From assembly GCF_000719135.1 (NCBI RefSeq), contig NZ_JOEK01000002.1, positions 124,001 through 188,000 of the forward strand: a DNA stretch of 64,000 bases, in the 5' to 3' direction. The translations under genes were made by a program, and so were the position numbers. The notes beneath the pieces were generated by a model, which was not told the DNA's origin, did not search any database, and saw nothing but the letters and a program-made list of their open reading frames with translations. The stretch is from Streptomyces avicenniae. Lineage in GTDB: Bacteria; Actinomycetota; Actinomycetes; Streptomycetales; Streptomycetaceae. Below, piece by piece: positions 30,332 through 38,641 of the stretch (the stretch's first letter is position 1; each line of letters begins with the position of its first letter).

Positions 30332-30946
30332 TCAGAAGCATTCGTCGTCGTCGCCGGTGTGCAGGCTGAGGCTCAGGTCGGAGAGGGTGAACGTCCCGGC
30401 CGACGTGCCGTAGGCGATCTGCTCGACGTCGGTGAGGACGGCGCCCTCGGCCTCCTGGGCGAAGGAGTCGGAACGGGCGCTCCCGTCACCGTCGCGGATG
30501 CGGCCGGTCGATCCGGTGCTGACGCCGATCCGCATGTTGCTGAACGTGGCGTCGGCGTCGAGTTGGGCCACGTCGATGAAGAGGTTGTCCGCCAGCACCG
30601 GATCGCCGTCGGCCCCGGCGGTGATCCGCAGGGTGATGTCGCCGACGACCGGGAGCGAGATGACGACCGACTGACACAGGTCGGTGATCTCGGCGTGGTC
30701 GAACGCCGAGACGGCGACCGCCCGTTCGCCTTCCCCGGCGGCGGTGATCACCGTGCCGTACTGGACGAACCCCTCGCCTTCGAGGCGCGCGAGGCGCACC
30801 TTGAACGCGTCACCCGACATGCTCAGCGAGGTGGCGAGGGCACCGGAACTGACGGCGACGCCTATGGCGGCTGTGGCGGCCACGCTCGGCACCATGACCA
30901 GACCGAACCGCCGCCATCTGGTGCCGCCGCGAGCCTGAGACTCCAT
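30332..30946 (-). CDS. DUF6230 family secreted protein
   Basis: 204-residue exported protein. The start MESQARGGTRWRRFGLVMVP is the DUF6230 signature, followed by the hydrophobic segment SVAATAAIGVAVSSGALA of a signal peptide. The mature part is beta-rich with FVQYGTVITA, EITDLCQSVV and a C-terminal ECF; the two cysteines could form a disulfide. AAAGGAGGA, an unusually complete ribosome-binding site, precedes the ATG, which suggests high expression. First gene of a three-gene unit with DUF6114 and an acidic secreted protein. Some databases label relatives cholesterol esterase, but no lipase motif is seen. Confidence 0.8.
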   Translation of the reverse strand: MESQARGGTRWRRFGLVMVPSVAATAAIGVAVSSGALATSLSMSGDAFKVRLARLEGEGFVQYGTVITAAGEGERAVAVSAFDHAEITDLCQSVVISLPVVGDITLRITAGADGDPVLADNLFIDVAQLDADATFSNMRIGVSTGSTGRIRDGDGSARSDSFAQEAEGAVLTDVEQIAYGTSAGTFTLSDLSLSLHTGDDDECF

Positions 30947-31199
30947 GAGAATCCTCCTTTTCGGACAAGCATCCCCGGGGCTCCCGGAGAGCCCGTGGTT
31001 CCGCAAGCCGTCCGGCGCCTGGAGAGGAGAAGCGCGATGCCGCCGGTCCGCACACCGGCGCCAGCCACGGGCCGCCGGTGTGCGCGGCCCTCCGGGACAG
31101 GTCCCGCAGCGGCGGGAACCCCCCTGTTCCGGAGCGGGGACGTGGCACCCCCGACCCCGCCGATCGTGGTCCATCTGGCGCCCGGACACAAGGGGTTGG

Positions 31200-31213
31200 T
31201 TACCTGCGGGTAA
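31200..31213. promoter_or_regulatory. TTACC-N4-GGTAA palindrome
   Basis: TTACCTGCGGGTAA has exact 5-base arms and lies in GGTTA-N13-TAACC. The same TTACC/GGTAA arms recur with a 7-base centre at 31354-31370, so one regulator could recognise both. Confidence 0.4.
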
Positions 31214-31343
31214 AATAACCGGCCGCCCGGGACGGCCGTCCCGGTGGGCGGGATCCGCCGCACGCGCGCGCCAAAGAGGACGGACGCCTATCAAAGGGGC
31301 CTAACGCCTCGGACACCTGAGCGACAGGTCGCCCCAGGTGGAC

Positions 31344-31391
31344 GTGGCCGCGATTACCAAGTTTTGGTAAAGCCCGGTGAATCGCGGCCAC
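31344..31391. terminator. Nested hairpin after the thioredoxin-TPR gene
   Basis: GTGGCCGCGATT (31344-31355) and AATCGCGGCCAC (31380-31391) are an exact 12-base inverted repeat. Inside, TTACCAA-GTT-TTGGTAA (31354-31370) is a second exact repeat that shares bases with the outer left arm, so the two folds compete. It starts 40 bases after the leftward gene ending at 31431 and is its likely terminator. Confidence 0.6.
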
Positions 31392-31430
31392 CTGACGGCG
31401 AGGGAGGCGAAAGCGGCCGGGACGCGTGGC

Positions 31431-32411
31431 TCAGAAGAGCACGCGCGCCAGGGCGCCGCGGGCCGCGATCACCCGCGGGTCGTCGGGACCGACCAGGTCG
31501 AAGAGTTCGAGCAGCCGCACCCGCGCGGTGTCCCGGTCGTCCCCCGCGCTGCGCTGGACGGTGGAGACGAGGCGCCCGAACGCGTCCTCGACGTGCCCGC
31601 CCACCAGGTCGAGATCGGCCACGGCGAGCTGGGCCGTGACGTCGCCCGGCCGCTCGGCCGCGTCCTTGCGCACGCGCTCGGGATCGGCGTCGCGCACACG
31701 GTCGAGGAGCCTGGCCTGCCCGAGGCCGATCCTCGCCTCCTCGTCGGCCGGGTTCCCGGCGAGCACGTTCTCGTACGCCTGGATCGCGCCGCCGAGGTCG
31801 CCGGAGTCGAGCGCCGCGTGCGCGGCGGCCAGCACCGGGTCGATGGGCTCGGCGACCGGCTCGGGGGCGCCCTGGGCCTCACGGGCCGCCGCCTGCTCGG
31901 GATCGACGGGCGCGCCGACGATGCCGAACCGCTGCTCGGCCGCCTCGATCAACTGGTCGAGCACCTGCCGCACCTGCGGCTCGGGCGCCGCGCCCTGGAA
32001 GAGCGGCAGCGCCTGGCCGGCGATCACGGCGAAGACGGCCGGGATGCCCTGGACGCCGAACTGCTGGAACAGCATCTGGTTGCTGTCCACGTCGATCTTG
32101 GCGAGCACGAACCGTCCGGCGTACTCCTCCGCGAGCCGCTCCAGGACCGGGCTCAGCTGCTTGCACGGCTGGCACCACTCGGCCCAGAAGTCGATGACGA
32201 CGGGCACCTCGGTGCTGCGCTGGAGCACCTCCTGCTCGAAGTCGGCCTCATCGACGTCGATCACGAGCCGCACGGCGGCGGGGGTCTGCCCGCCCTCCGG
32301 CTGGGCCGCGCGCTGGGCCCGCGCCTGCTCGGCCTTCTGCCGGGCCTCGGCGGCGGCCTTCACCGCGGAGAGGTCAACGGCTCCGCTCATGGACATGTTG
32401 CGTGGCTGCAT
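31431..32411 (-). CDS. Thioredoxin-domain co-chaperone with TPR tail (CnoX/YbbN type)
   Basis: 326-residue cytosolic protein. A charged N-terminal arm (about 1-45) is followed by a thioredoxin fold at about 50-155 with active site WCQPC in place of WCGPC, and the cis-Pro region GVQGIPAVFAVI. TPR-like helices at about 195-326 (AAAHAALDSGDLGGAIQAYE, LAVADLDLVGGHVEDAFGRL) complete it. This matches the E. coli CnoX/YbbN plan, a redox-linked holdase. It begins MQPRNMSMSGAVDL, as in the streptomycete orthologue I recall. It lies 69 bases downstream of icmA on the same strand. Confidence 0.88.
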   Translation of the reverse strand: MQPRNMSMSGAVDLSAVKAAAEARQKAEQARAQRAAQPEGGQTPAAVRLVIDVDEADFEQEVLQRSTEVPVVIDFWAEWCQPCKQLSPVLERLAEEYAGRFVLAKIDVDSNQMLFQQFGVQGIPAVFAVIAGQALPLFQGAAPEPQVRQVLDQLIEAAEQRFGIVGAPVDPEQAAAREAQGAPEPVAEPIDPVLAAAHAALDSGDLGGAIQAYENVLAGNPADEEARIGLGQARLLDRVRDADPERVRKDAAERPGDVTAQLAVADLDLVGGHVEDAFGRLVSTVQRSAGDDRDTARVRLLELFDLVGPDDPRVIAARGALARVLF

Positions 32412-32480
32412 GGCACCAGTCTCCCCCCTTCGGGCACGGATCGGGTACGCACCCCGGGACCTGGCGTACCGGAGGGCGGC

Positions 32481-34181
32481 TCAGAAGACGGGCGGCTCGG
32501 TGTAGACGCCCCATTCCTCCTTCAGGGCGCCGCAGATCTCGCCGAGCGTCGCCTCGGCGCGGGCGGCCTCCAGCATGGGCACGATCATGTTGCCGCCGTC
32601 CCTGGCGGCGGCGAGCAGCGCGGCGAGCGCGGCGCGTACGGCGGCGTCGTCCCGGGCCGCGCGGCGAGCGGCGAGGGCGCGGACCTGCTCCCGTTCCACC
32701 TCGTGGCTGACGCGCAGGATCTCCAGGTCGCCGGTGACCGACTCCCGGTGCGCGTTCACGCCCACGACGCGCTTGTCGCCCTTCTCCAACGCGCGCTGGT
32801 AGGTGAACGCCGCCTCCGCGATCCGGCCCGTGAACCAGCCGTCCTCGATGCCCGCGAGCAGCCCCGAGGTGATCGGCCCGACGGGGTGCCGCCCGCCGGG
32901 GACGGCCCGCCGCCCCTTCTCCAGGATCTCCTCGAAGATCCGCTCCGCCTCGGCCTCGATGCGGTCGGTCAGCTGCTCGACGTACCAGGAGCCGCCGAGC
33001 GGGTCGGCGACGGAGGTGACGCCGGTCTCCTCCATGAGCACCTGCTGGGTGCGCAGCGCGATCTCGGCGGCGCGTTCGCTGGGCAGGGCGAGCGTCTCGT
33101 CCAGGGCGTTGGTGTGCAGCGAGTTGGTGCCGCCGAGGACGGCGGACAGCGCCTCGACGGCCGTGCGCACGACGTTGTTGTACGGCTGCTGCGCCGTGAG
33201 GGAGACACCGGCGGTCTGGGTGTGGAAGCGCAGCCACTGGGCGCGCTCGCTCGTCGCGCCGTAGACGTCGCGCATCCTGCGGGCCCAGATCCGGCGCGCG
33301 GCGCGGAACTTGGCGATCTCCTCGAAGAAGTCGATGTGCGCGTCGAAGAAGAACGACAGGCCGGGCGCGAACGTGTCCACGTCGAGGCCGCGCGACAGGC
33401 CGAGCTCGACGTACCCGAAGCCGTCGGCGAGGGTGTACGCCAGCTCCTGCGCCGCCGTGGAGCCCGCCTCGCGGATGTGGTAGCCGGAGACGGACAGCGG
33501 CTTGTACGCGGGGATGTGGCGCGCGCAGTACTCCATGAGGTCGCCGATGAGGCGCAGGTGCGGCTCGGGGCCGAACAGCCACTCCTTCTGGGCGATGTAC
33601 TCCTTGAAGATGTCCGTCTGGAGCGTCCCGTTGAGCGCGCCGGTGTCGGCGCCCTGCCGCTCGGCGGCGACCAGGTACATGCAGAAGACGGGGACGGCGG
33701 GGCCGCTGATCGTCATGGAGGTGGTGACCTCGCCGAGCGGGATGCCGTCGAAGAGGACGTCCATGTCCGCGGCGGAGTCCACGGCGACGCCGCAGTGGCC
33801 GACCTCGCCGAGGGCGAGGGGGTCGTCGGAGTCGCGGCCCATCAGCGTCGGCATGTCGAAGGCGACGGACAGGCCGCCGCCGCCGTTGCGCAGGATGCTG
33901 CGGTAACGCTCGTTGGTCTGCCGGGCGTTGCCGAATCCGGCGAACTGGCGGATGGTCCAGGTCCTGCCGCGGTAGCCCGTCGCGTGGAGGCCGCGGGTGT
34001 AGGGGAACTCGCCGGGCCAGCCGATGCGGTCGAACCCGGCGTAGGTGTCGCCGGGGCGTGGGCCGTACACGGGCTCGACGGGGTCGCCGGAGAGTGTGGT
34101 GAAGTCGGCGTCCCGGGTGCGGGCCGCGTCGAAGCGGGCCTGCCAGCGAAGGCGGCCCGCGGCAATGGCGTCTGCGTCCAT
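32481..34181 (-). CDS. icmA: Isobutyryl-CoA mutase large subunit
   Basis: Coenzyme-B12-dependent interconversion of isobutyryl-CoA and n-butyryl-CoA, linking valine breakdown with polyketide and fatty-acid precursors. 566 residues, the length I recall for streptomycete IcmA and shorter than MutB or MeaA. Substrate-barrel motifs are [66 protein letters not shown] and [13 protein letters not shown]. There is no B12-binding domain; that is on the separate small subunit IcmB, not in this window. No clear Shine-Dalgarno sequence. The perfect palindrome TTGGACGTCCAA lies 14 bases upstream of the ATG. Confidence 0.94.
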   Translation of the reverse strand: MDADAIAAGRLRWQARFDAARTRDADFTTLSGDPVEPVYGPRPGDTYAGFDRIGWPGEFPYTRGLHATGYRGRTWTIRQFAGFGNARQTNERYRSILRNGGGGLSVAFDMPTLMGRDSDDPLALGEVGHCGVAVDSAADMDVLFDGIPLGEVTTSMTISGPAVPVFCMYLVAAERQGADTGALNGTLQTDIFKEYIAQKEWLFGPEPHLRLIGDLMEYCARHIPAYKPLSVSGYHIREAGSTAAQELAYTLADGFGYVELGLSRGLDVDTFAPGLSFFFDAHIDFFEEIAKFRAARRIWARRMRDVYGATSERAQWLRFHTQTAGVSLTAQQPYNNVVRTAVEALSAVLGGTNSLHTNALDETLALPSERAAEIALRTQQVLMEETGVTSVADPLGGSWYVEQLTDRIEAEAERIFEEILEKGRRAVPGGRHPVGPITSGLLAGIEDGWFTGRIAEAAFTYQRALEKGDKRVVGVNAHRESVTGDLEILRVSHEVEREQVRALAARRAARDDAAVRAALAALLAAARDGGNMIVPMLEAARAEATLGEICGALKEEWGVYTEPPVF

Positions 34182-34194
34182 GCCACCAATTTAC

Positions 34195-34206
34195 TTGGAC
34201 GTCCAA
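34195..34206. promoter_or_regulatory. Perfect 12-base palindrome upstream of icmA
   Basis: TTGGACGTCCAA is exactly self-complementary and lies in AGTTGGACGTCCAAGT on the icmA strand. The size and TTG...CAA form are those of MarR operators, and a MarR gene lies about 450 bases upstream. Repression of icmA by that MarR is an inference. Confidence 0.5.
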
Positions 34207-34286
34207 CTATCTGTCGAACGTCCCGGCCGGGACACGCCGGACGCGACCCCCGGGGTCTCCGGGGATCAGGGGGCGACGCGCCGGGG

Positions 34287-34619
34287 TCAGACCCCGACGG
34301 GCTCCTCCTCCGGCGCCTCGACCAGCGGCTCGACCTCGGCCGCCACCCGGCGCTCGACGAAGAACGCGGCGGTCGGGATCGTCCCGGAGACCAGCACCCA
34401 CAGCAGCTTCCCGAACGACCAGCGGGCCTTCTGCCCCAGGTCGAACGCGAAGATCAGGTAGACGATGTACAGCAGCCCGTGGACCTGGGAGACGACGAGG
34501 GTGATGTCCTCGCCCCGGTCGAAGCCGTACTTGAAGACCATGCTGACGCACAGGACCAGCAGCATGACCGCGGTGACGTAGGCCATCACCCGGTATCGCG
34601 TGAGCACACTCCGCTTCAT
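34287..34619 (-). CDS. DUF3817 integral membrane protein (first copy)
   Basis: 110-residue membrane protein with three helices: VMAYVTAVMLLVLCVSMVF, VVSQVHGLLYIVYLIFAF and LWVLVSGTIPTAAFFV. The HGLLYIVYL and FFVERR elements are DUF3817 hallmarks. An acidic C-terminal tail follows. It sits between icmA and a MarR gene, 18 bases from the MarR stop, on the same strand. A second DUF3817 gene next to another MarR lies at 44899-45243. Confidence 0.85.
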   Translation of the reverse strand: MKRSVLTRYRVMAYVTAVMLLVLCVSMVFKYGFDRGEDITLVVSQVHGLLYIVYLIFAFDLGQKARWSFGKLLWVLVSGTIPTAAFFVERRVAAEVEPLVEAPEEEPVGV

Positions 34620-34637
34620 GCCGGCGAGCCTATCCGG

Positions 34638-35216
34638 TCATTCGGGGCGATCTTCGCCGGGCCCCCCGGCCCCCGGGGCTCCCGGGACGCCCGCGCCGTC
34701 ACCGGCCGCGGGGGCGTCGAAGTCCAGCGCGGCCACGCGCAGCGGGCGCAGCAGGGCGAAGATCTCGCCGCACTCCTCCGCGTCGTACGCGCCGAGGCCG
34801 AAGTCCATGGCCATCAGGTCGCGGGTGGCGGCGTCGCAGACGGTGCGCCCCTCGTCGGTGATCGAGGCGAGGGTGCCGCGCCCGTCGTTCGGGTTGGGGC
34901 GTTTGGTCACCAGCCCTGAGCGCACGAGGCGGTCCACCGTGTTGGTCACCGACGTCGGGTGGACCATGAGGCGCTCGCCGATCTTGGACATCGGCAGTTC
35001 ACCCTTCTTGCTGAAGGTGAGCAGGACCAGCGCCTCGTACCGGGCGAACGTCAGTCCATACGGCTTGACCACGGCGTCCACCTCGTGGAGCAGGATCTGC
35101 TGTGCGCGCATGATCGACGTGATCGCCGCCATGGCCGGTGCGGAGCCCCAGCGGCGGTTCCACAACTCCTCCGCGCGGGCGATCGGGTCGAAGGGAAGGC
35201 TGAGCGGTTTGGACAC
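34638..35216 (-). CDS. MarR family transcriptional regulator
   Basis: 192-residue winged-helix regulator. Core motifs are KPYGLTFARYEALVLLTFSK, LPMSKIGERLMVHPTSVTNT and LVTKRPNPNDGRGTLASITD, the wing with its conserved Asp-Arg. A Gly/Pro-rich tail follows. The start VSKPLSLPFDPIARAEELW is conserved. The GTG lacks a Shine-Dalgarno sequence, but TAGGGT lies about 7 bases upstream, so it may be leaderless. Probably heads a unit with the DUF3817 gene; icmA is a possible target. Confidence 0.9.
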   Translation of the reverse strand: MSKPLSLPFDPIARAEELWNRRWGSAPAMAAITSIMRAQQILLHEVDAVVKPYGLTFARYEALVLLTFSKKGELPMSKIGERLMVHPTSVTNTVDRLVRSGLVTKRPNPNDGRGTLASITDEGRTVCDAATRDLMAMDFGLGAYDAEECGEIFALLRPLRVAALDFDAPAAGDGAGVPGAPGAGGPGEDRPE

Positions 35217-35337
35217 GCCAGCGACCCTACCGGCTGGTCATACGAATGCCGTCCGTGGGCCGAGGGGCGGGCACCTTCCGGACGATCCGGGCACGGCGCG
35301 CGCCACGGCCGTCCCGGGCGCGGTCGCCGGGCCGCGG

Positions 35338-36144
35338 TCAGGGCACGTGGCCGCAGGAGCCGGTGGTGGCCCAGTCGCCCATCATCTCGCTCAGGCAGTC
35401 CGCGCTGCCGTCGTCAGGACTGGGGACGTAGGGGTAGGAGAACTCCTTCGGGGTGGCGGCCTGCTCGGGCGTCCCGACCATGATGCGCAGGACACCGAGC
35501 CTGTTGCCGTCGAGCAGGGTGTAGACGCGGGCCGAGCCGGGCTCGCCCGGCTCCGCGCCGGTGTCGGCGATACCGGGGCCGTACTCCTGGTCACCGGTCG
35601 TCCGGGCGCCGTACGCGCACCTGCCCTCGTCGAGCACCTTCTCGGCGGCCTCCTCCGCATCGAGGCTCGACTCGTAGACGTACGTCTCCCACAGGGCCAC
35701 GGCGCCGTCCCTGCCCTCGTAGAAGCGCGTCTCCCCGCTGGCCTGCGGTCGGCCGATCGGCCAGGCGCACTTGTCCCGCCAGCCCGTGACGACCTCGGGG
35801 TCCTCCTCGCCCGGCGCCGTCTGGCGCCAGCCGAACCGGTCGTCCCAGGGCAGGCCCGCCGGGGGCGGCGGCGACGGCACGTGCACGTCCTCGGCTGCGG
35901 GCGGCACCGGCTCCCCCGCCCCCGGGCGCCAGGGCCCGAACTGCCAGGTCCCGGCCGCCAGCGCGGCGGCGAGCACGAAGGACCCGGCGGCCGTCCCGGC
36001 GCGTCTGCGGGCGCGGCGGCGCTCGCCGCGGCGGCGGGCCGCGTCGGCGCCCGGCAGGAGGACGGCGGGCTCGACGTCCCGGGCGAGCTGCCGCAGCCGT
36101 GCGCCGAGGTCAGCCCCCTCGTCGGGACTGTCGTGGTCGGTCAT
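35338..36144 (-). CDS. Membrane-anchored protein linked to an ECF sigma factor
   Basis: 268 residues. The acidic N-terminal cytoplasmic arm (about 1-50) contains LGARLRQLARDVEPAVLLPG. A basic patch RRRGERRRARRRAG follows, then one membrane helix (AAGSFVLAAALAAGTWQFG) and an extracellular domain of about 190 residues with four cysteines (DKCAWPIG, EGRCAYG, ADCLSEM, GSCGHVP). The layout, cytoplasmic arm, single helix and outside sensor-like domain, fits an anti-sigma factor, but the HxxxCxxC zinc motif is absent. It is 67 bases downstream of the sigma gene on the same strand. Sigma-partner function is inferred from position. Confidence 0.65.
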   Translation of the reverse strand: MTDHDSPDEGADLGARLRQLARDVEPAVLLPGADAARRRGERRRARRRAGTAAGSFVLAAALAAGTWQFGPWRPGAGEPVPPAAEDVHVPSPPPPAGLPWDDRFGWRQTAPGEEDPEVVTGWRDKCAWPIGRPQASGETRFYEGRDGAVALWETYVYESSLDAEEAAEKVLDEGRCAYGARTTGDQEYGPGIADTGAEPGEPGSARVYTLLDGNRLGVLRIMVGTPEQAATPKEFSYPYVPSPDDGSADCLSEMMGDWATTGSCGHVP

Positions 36145-36211
36145 CGGGGGATGCCACCTCTTCTCGGGGCGGGGAGCCTGGCGGGACGCGCGGAGGACGC
36201 GTGGGGGACGC

Positions 36212-36733
36212 TCACCTGGCGCGTACCCCCTTCCGCCGCCGTCCGCCGCCGTCGGGGTCGTCGGCCAGCTCGGGACGCAGCGCCTTGCGCGCGCGGCTGA
36301 GGCGGGTGCGGACCGCCGCGTCCGACGCGCCGGTCTCGTGCGCGACCTGGGCGACCGGCAGGTCGAGCAGGTGGTGGAGGACGACGGCCGTGCGCTGGTC
36401 GGTGGGCAGCGCCCGCAGCGCGGCGACGAGCGCGACGTGGTCGGGCGCGATCGCCGAGACGTCGGGCGGCGGGCCGTGCCGGGAGTGCGCGCGCAGCCGG
36501 TTGCGCGCCTTGCGCCAGGAGCTGACGGCCAGGCGGAGCGCGACGGTGCGGACCCAGGGCGCCGGGTCGCCGTCGGCCGTGAGGGTCGCCCAGCGCTGCC
36601 ACGCGCGGGCGTACGCCTCCTGCACGGCGTCCTCCGCCTCGCCCAGGTCGCCCGTGACCGCGTAGACGGCGGCGACGAGGCGGGCGGCGGTCGCCTGGTA
36701 GAAGGTCTCGAACTCCTCGCGCGCGTCGGTCAT
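36212..36733 (-). CDS. ECF-type RNA polymerase sigma factor
   Basis: 173 residues with region 2 (FETFYQATAARLVAAVYAVT, LGEAEDAVQEAYARAWQRW) and region 4 (LRALPTDQRTAVVLHHLLDL, VAQVAHETGASDAAVRTRLS). It matches the SigE-type ECF group of actinomycetes. A basic C-terminal tail (RRRKGVRAR) follows. The ATG is 7 bases after the murJ stop, and its ribosome-binding sequence overlaps that stop, so it is coupled to murJ. With the membrane protein downstream it may form a signalling unit for envelope stress. Confidence 0.88.
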   Translation of the reverse strand: MTDAREEFETFYQATAARLVAAVYAVTGDLGEAEDAVQEAYARAWQRWATLTADGDPAPWVRTVALRLAVSSWRKARNRLRAHSRHGPPPDVSAIAPDHVALVAALRALPTDQRTAVVLHHLLDLPVAQVAHETGASDAAVRTRLSRARKALRPELADDPDGGGRRRKGVRAR

Positions 36734-36740
36734 GGGGAAG

Positions 36741-38474
36741 TCACCCCCGGCGGCCGGGCAGGCGGCGCAGCACCGGCGCGAGCATCTCCCCGACCTCCGG
36801 CACGCGCAGCGGGCGGGCCAGCAGCAGGACGGACAGCAGGAGCGCGGCGCCGCCCAGGCAGAGCCCGGCCAGGTCGCCCGCCGGGCCCTCGCCGAGGCGG
36901 GCCGTGCAGCGCTCCGCGACCAGGAGCGCCGCGACGGCGCCGGGCGCGGCTGCCAGGGCCGTGCGGACGTGCGTGCCGAGCGTGCCGGGCCAGCGGCCGA
37001 TGCGGCGTACGAGGGCCCGGCTCGTGCAGAACAGGCCGACCGTGCACGCGACGGCGTACGCCCCCGCCATGCCGACCACGGCCCAGCGCGGCGGGAGCGC
37101 CACGTACGCGCAGGCCGCGAGCCCGGCCTGGACGGCGGCGATGACGAGGTTCAGCAGAAAAGGGGTGCGGGTGTCGCCGAGGGCGTAGAACGCGCGGGCG
37201 ACGAGGTACTGGGCGGCGAACGCGGGCAGTCCGGCGGCGAAGGCGGTGAGGATCCAGGCGAGGACGCGGACGTCCGCCTCGGTGGTCTGCCCGTACTGGA
37301 AGATGACGCCGGTCAGCTGCGGTCCGAGGACGAGGAAGACGAGGGCGGCGGGGACGACGGCGACGGCGTTGCGCCGCAGGCCCCACGACAGGTCGGCCCC
37401 GGCCTTGCGCGGCGTGCCGTCGGCGACGGCGGCGCTCATGCGCGGGAGCAGGGCGGTGCCGAGCGAGACGGTGATGATGCCCTGCGGGACGACCCACAGC
37501 TGGTAGGCGTTGGTGTAGGCCGCGAACCCGACGCCCGTGGTGACGCCGTCGGCCGCCGCGCGGACGGCGGCCGAGGTGGCGAGGCTGGTGACGGCCCACA
37601 GCGCGAGCTGGTTCACGAGGACCAGCAGGACCGTCCAGACGGCGGCGCGCAGCGGCGCGGCGAGCCCCGCGTGCAGCAGGTCGAGGCGGGGGCGCCAGCG
37701 GAAGCCCGCCGCGCGCAGCGGGGGTATCAGCGCGAGGAGTTGGACGAGGACGCCCGCCGTGCTGCCGAGGCCGAGCAGCAGGGCCTGCCGGTCGGTCATC
37801 TCCCCTGCGGTGGTGACGTCCCCGGCTATCGCGAGGTAGAGGCAGAAGACGGCGACGACCACGACGTTGTTGAGCACGGGCGCCCACATCATCGCGCCGA
37901 AGCGGCCCCGGACGTTGAGCACCTGCCCCAGCAGCGTGAACAGGCCGTAGCAGAGGATCTGCGGCAGGCAGTAGCGGGCGAGGGCGACGGTGAGGTCGCG
38001 CTGCGCGCCGGTGAAGTCGGGCGCGTAGGCGGTGACCAGCCAGGGCGCGGCGACGACGGCGGCGGCGGTGAGCAGCAGCAGGCCGAGGAGGCAGGCGGTC
38101 AGCAGGCGGTCGGTGTGGGCGACGCCGCCGTCGGCGTGGGTGCGGCGGGCGCGGACCAGTTCGGGGACGAAGACCGAGTTGAGGGCGCCGCCGAGTATCA
38201 GGAAGTAGACGATGGTGGGGACGGTGTTGGCGATCTGGAACGCGTCGCCGAGCAGCGTGGTGCCGAGGGCGGCGACGACGACCGCCGTCCGCACGAAGCC
38301 CGTGGCACGCGAGACGAGGGAGCCGAGCGCCATGATGGCGCTTCCCCTGCCGGGCGAGCCGGACGGCTCGGCCTCCTCCTCGGCCGGTCCGGCGTGTCGG
38401 CCGGACCCCCCGGGCCGCCCGGTCACGGCGGCGACGGGGGGAGCCGTCGCGCCGCGTCTGCTGTGCTTCCCCAT
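36741..38474 (-). CDS. murJ: MurJ-type lipid II flippase
   Basis: Moves lipid-linked peptidoglycan precursor across the membrane. 577 residues with about 14 helices. MviN/MurJ signatures: GSAIMALGSLVSRATGFVRT, NTVPTIVYFLILGGALNSVF, LARYCLPQILCYGLFTLLGQ and ARAFYALGDTRTPF. The N-terminal arm (about 1-45) is Pro/Glu/Gly-rich. It lacks the long C-terminal cytoplasmic kinase-like domain of the mycobacterial MviN fusion. Divergent from a FemX-like gene and coupled to an ECF sigma gene, which supports a cell-wall role. It may be a paralogue of the genome's main MurJ. Confidence 0.87.
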   Translation of the reverse strand: MGKHSRRGATAPPVAAVTGRPGGSGRHAGPAEEEAEPSGSPGRGSAIMALGSLVSRATGFVRTAVVVAALGTTLLGDAFQIANTVPTIVYFLILGGALNSVFVPELVRARRTHADGGVAHTDRLLTACLLGLLLLTAAAVVAAPWLVTAYAPDFTGAQRDLTVALARYCLPQILCYGLFTLLGQVLNVRGRFGAMMWAPVLNNVVVVAVFCLYLAIAGDVTTAGEMTDRQALLLGLGSTAGVLVQLLALIPPLRAAGFRWRPRLDLLHAGLAAPLRAAVWTVLLVLVNQLALWAVTSLATSAAVRAAADGVTTGVGFAAYTNAYQLWVVPQGIITVSLGTALLPRMSAAVADGTPRKAGADLSWGLRRNAVAVVPAALVFLVLGPQLTGVIFQYGQTTEADVRVLAWILTAFAAGLPAFAAQYLVARAFYALGDTRTPFLLNLVIAAVQAGLAACAYVALPPRWAVVGMAGAYAVACTVGLFCTSRALVRRIGRWPGTLGTHVRTALAAAPGAVAALLVAERCTARLGEGPAGDLAGLCLGGAALLLSVLLLARPLRVPEVGEMLAPVLRRLPGRRG

Positions 38475-38641
38475 GAGCAGGTGATTGTGCCAGGGGGGCG
38501 GGCCGCCGGGCGGGCCGGGAGCCTGTCGTGAATCTCTCTGTCACCTCGCGGGGGTGCCGGACGTGAGGGCTTGCGAGTGGGCCTCGTCCGGGGCCCGCCC
38601 CCGGGCTCTCGGGTCCGGCCGCCACCGCGGAGGGAAGTCCC

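Larger units (their letters stand above)
30947..31430. other. Structured regulatory region upstream of the DUF6230 operon
   Basis: 484 bases without a gene. It holds a TTACC-N4-GGTAA palindrome at 31200-31213 inside a wider GGTTA...TAACC repeat (31198-31220), and a nested hairpin at 31344-31391. Both are AT-richer than the surroundings. The first is 254 bases from the DUF6230 start, so the 5' leader would be long if the promoter is there. Confidence 0.6.

Noticed and set aside
31377..34919. 1,180-codon rightward frame across the thioredoxin-TPR and icmA genes.
   Set aside because: Antisense shadow; the minus-strand proteins are well recognised and have the expected lengths.
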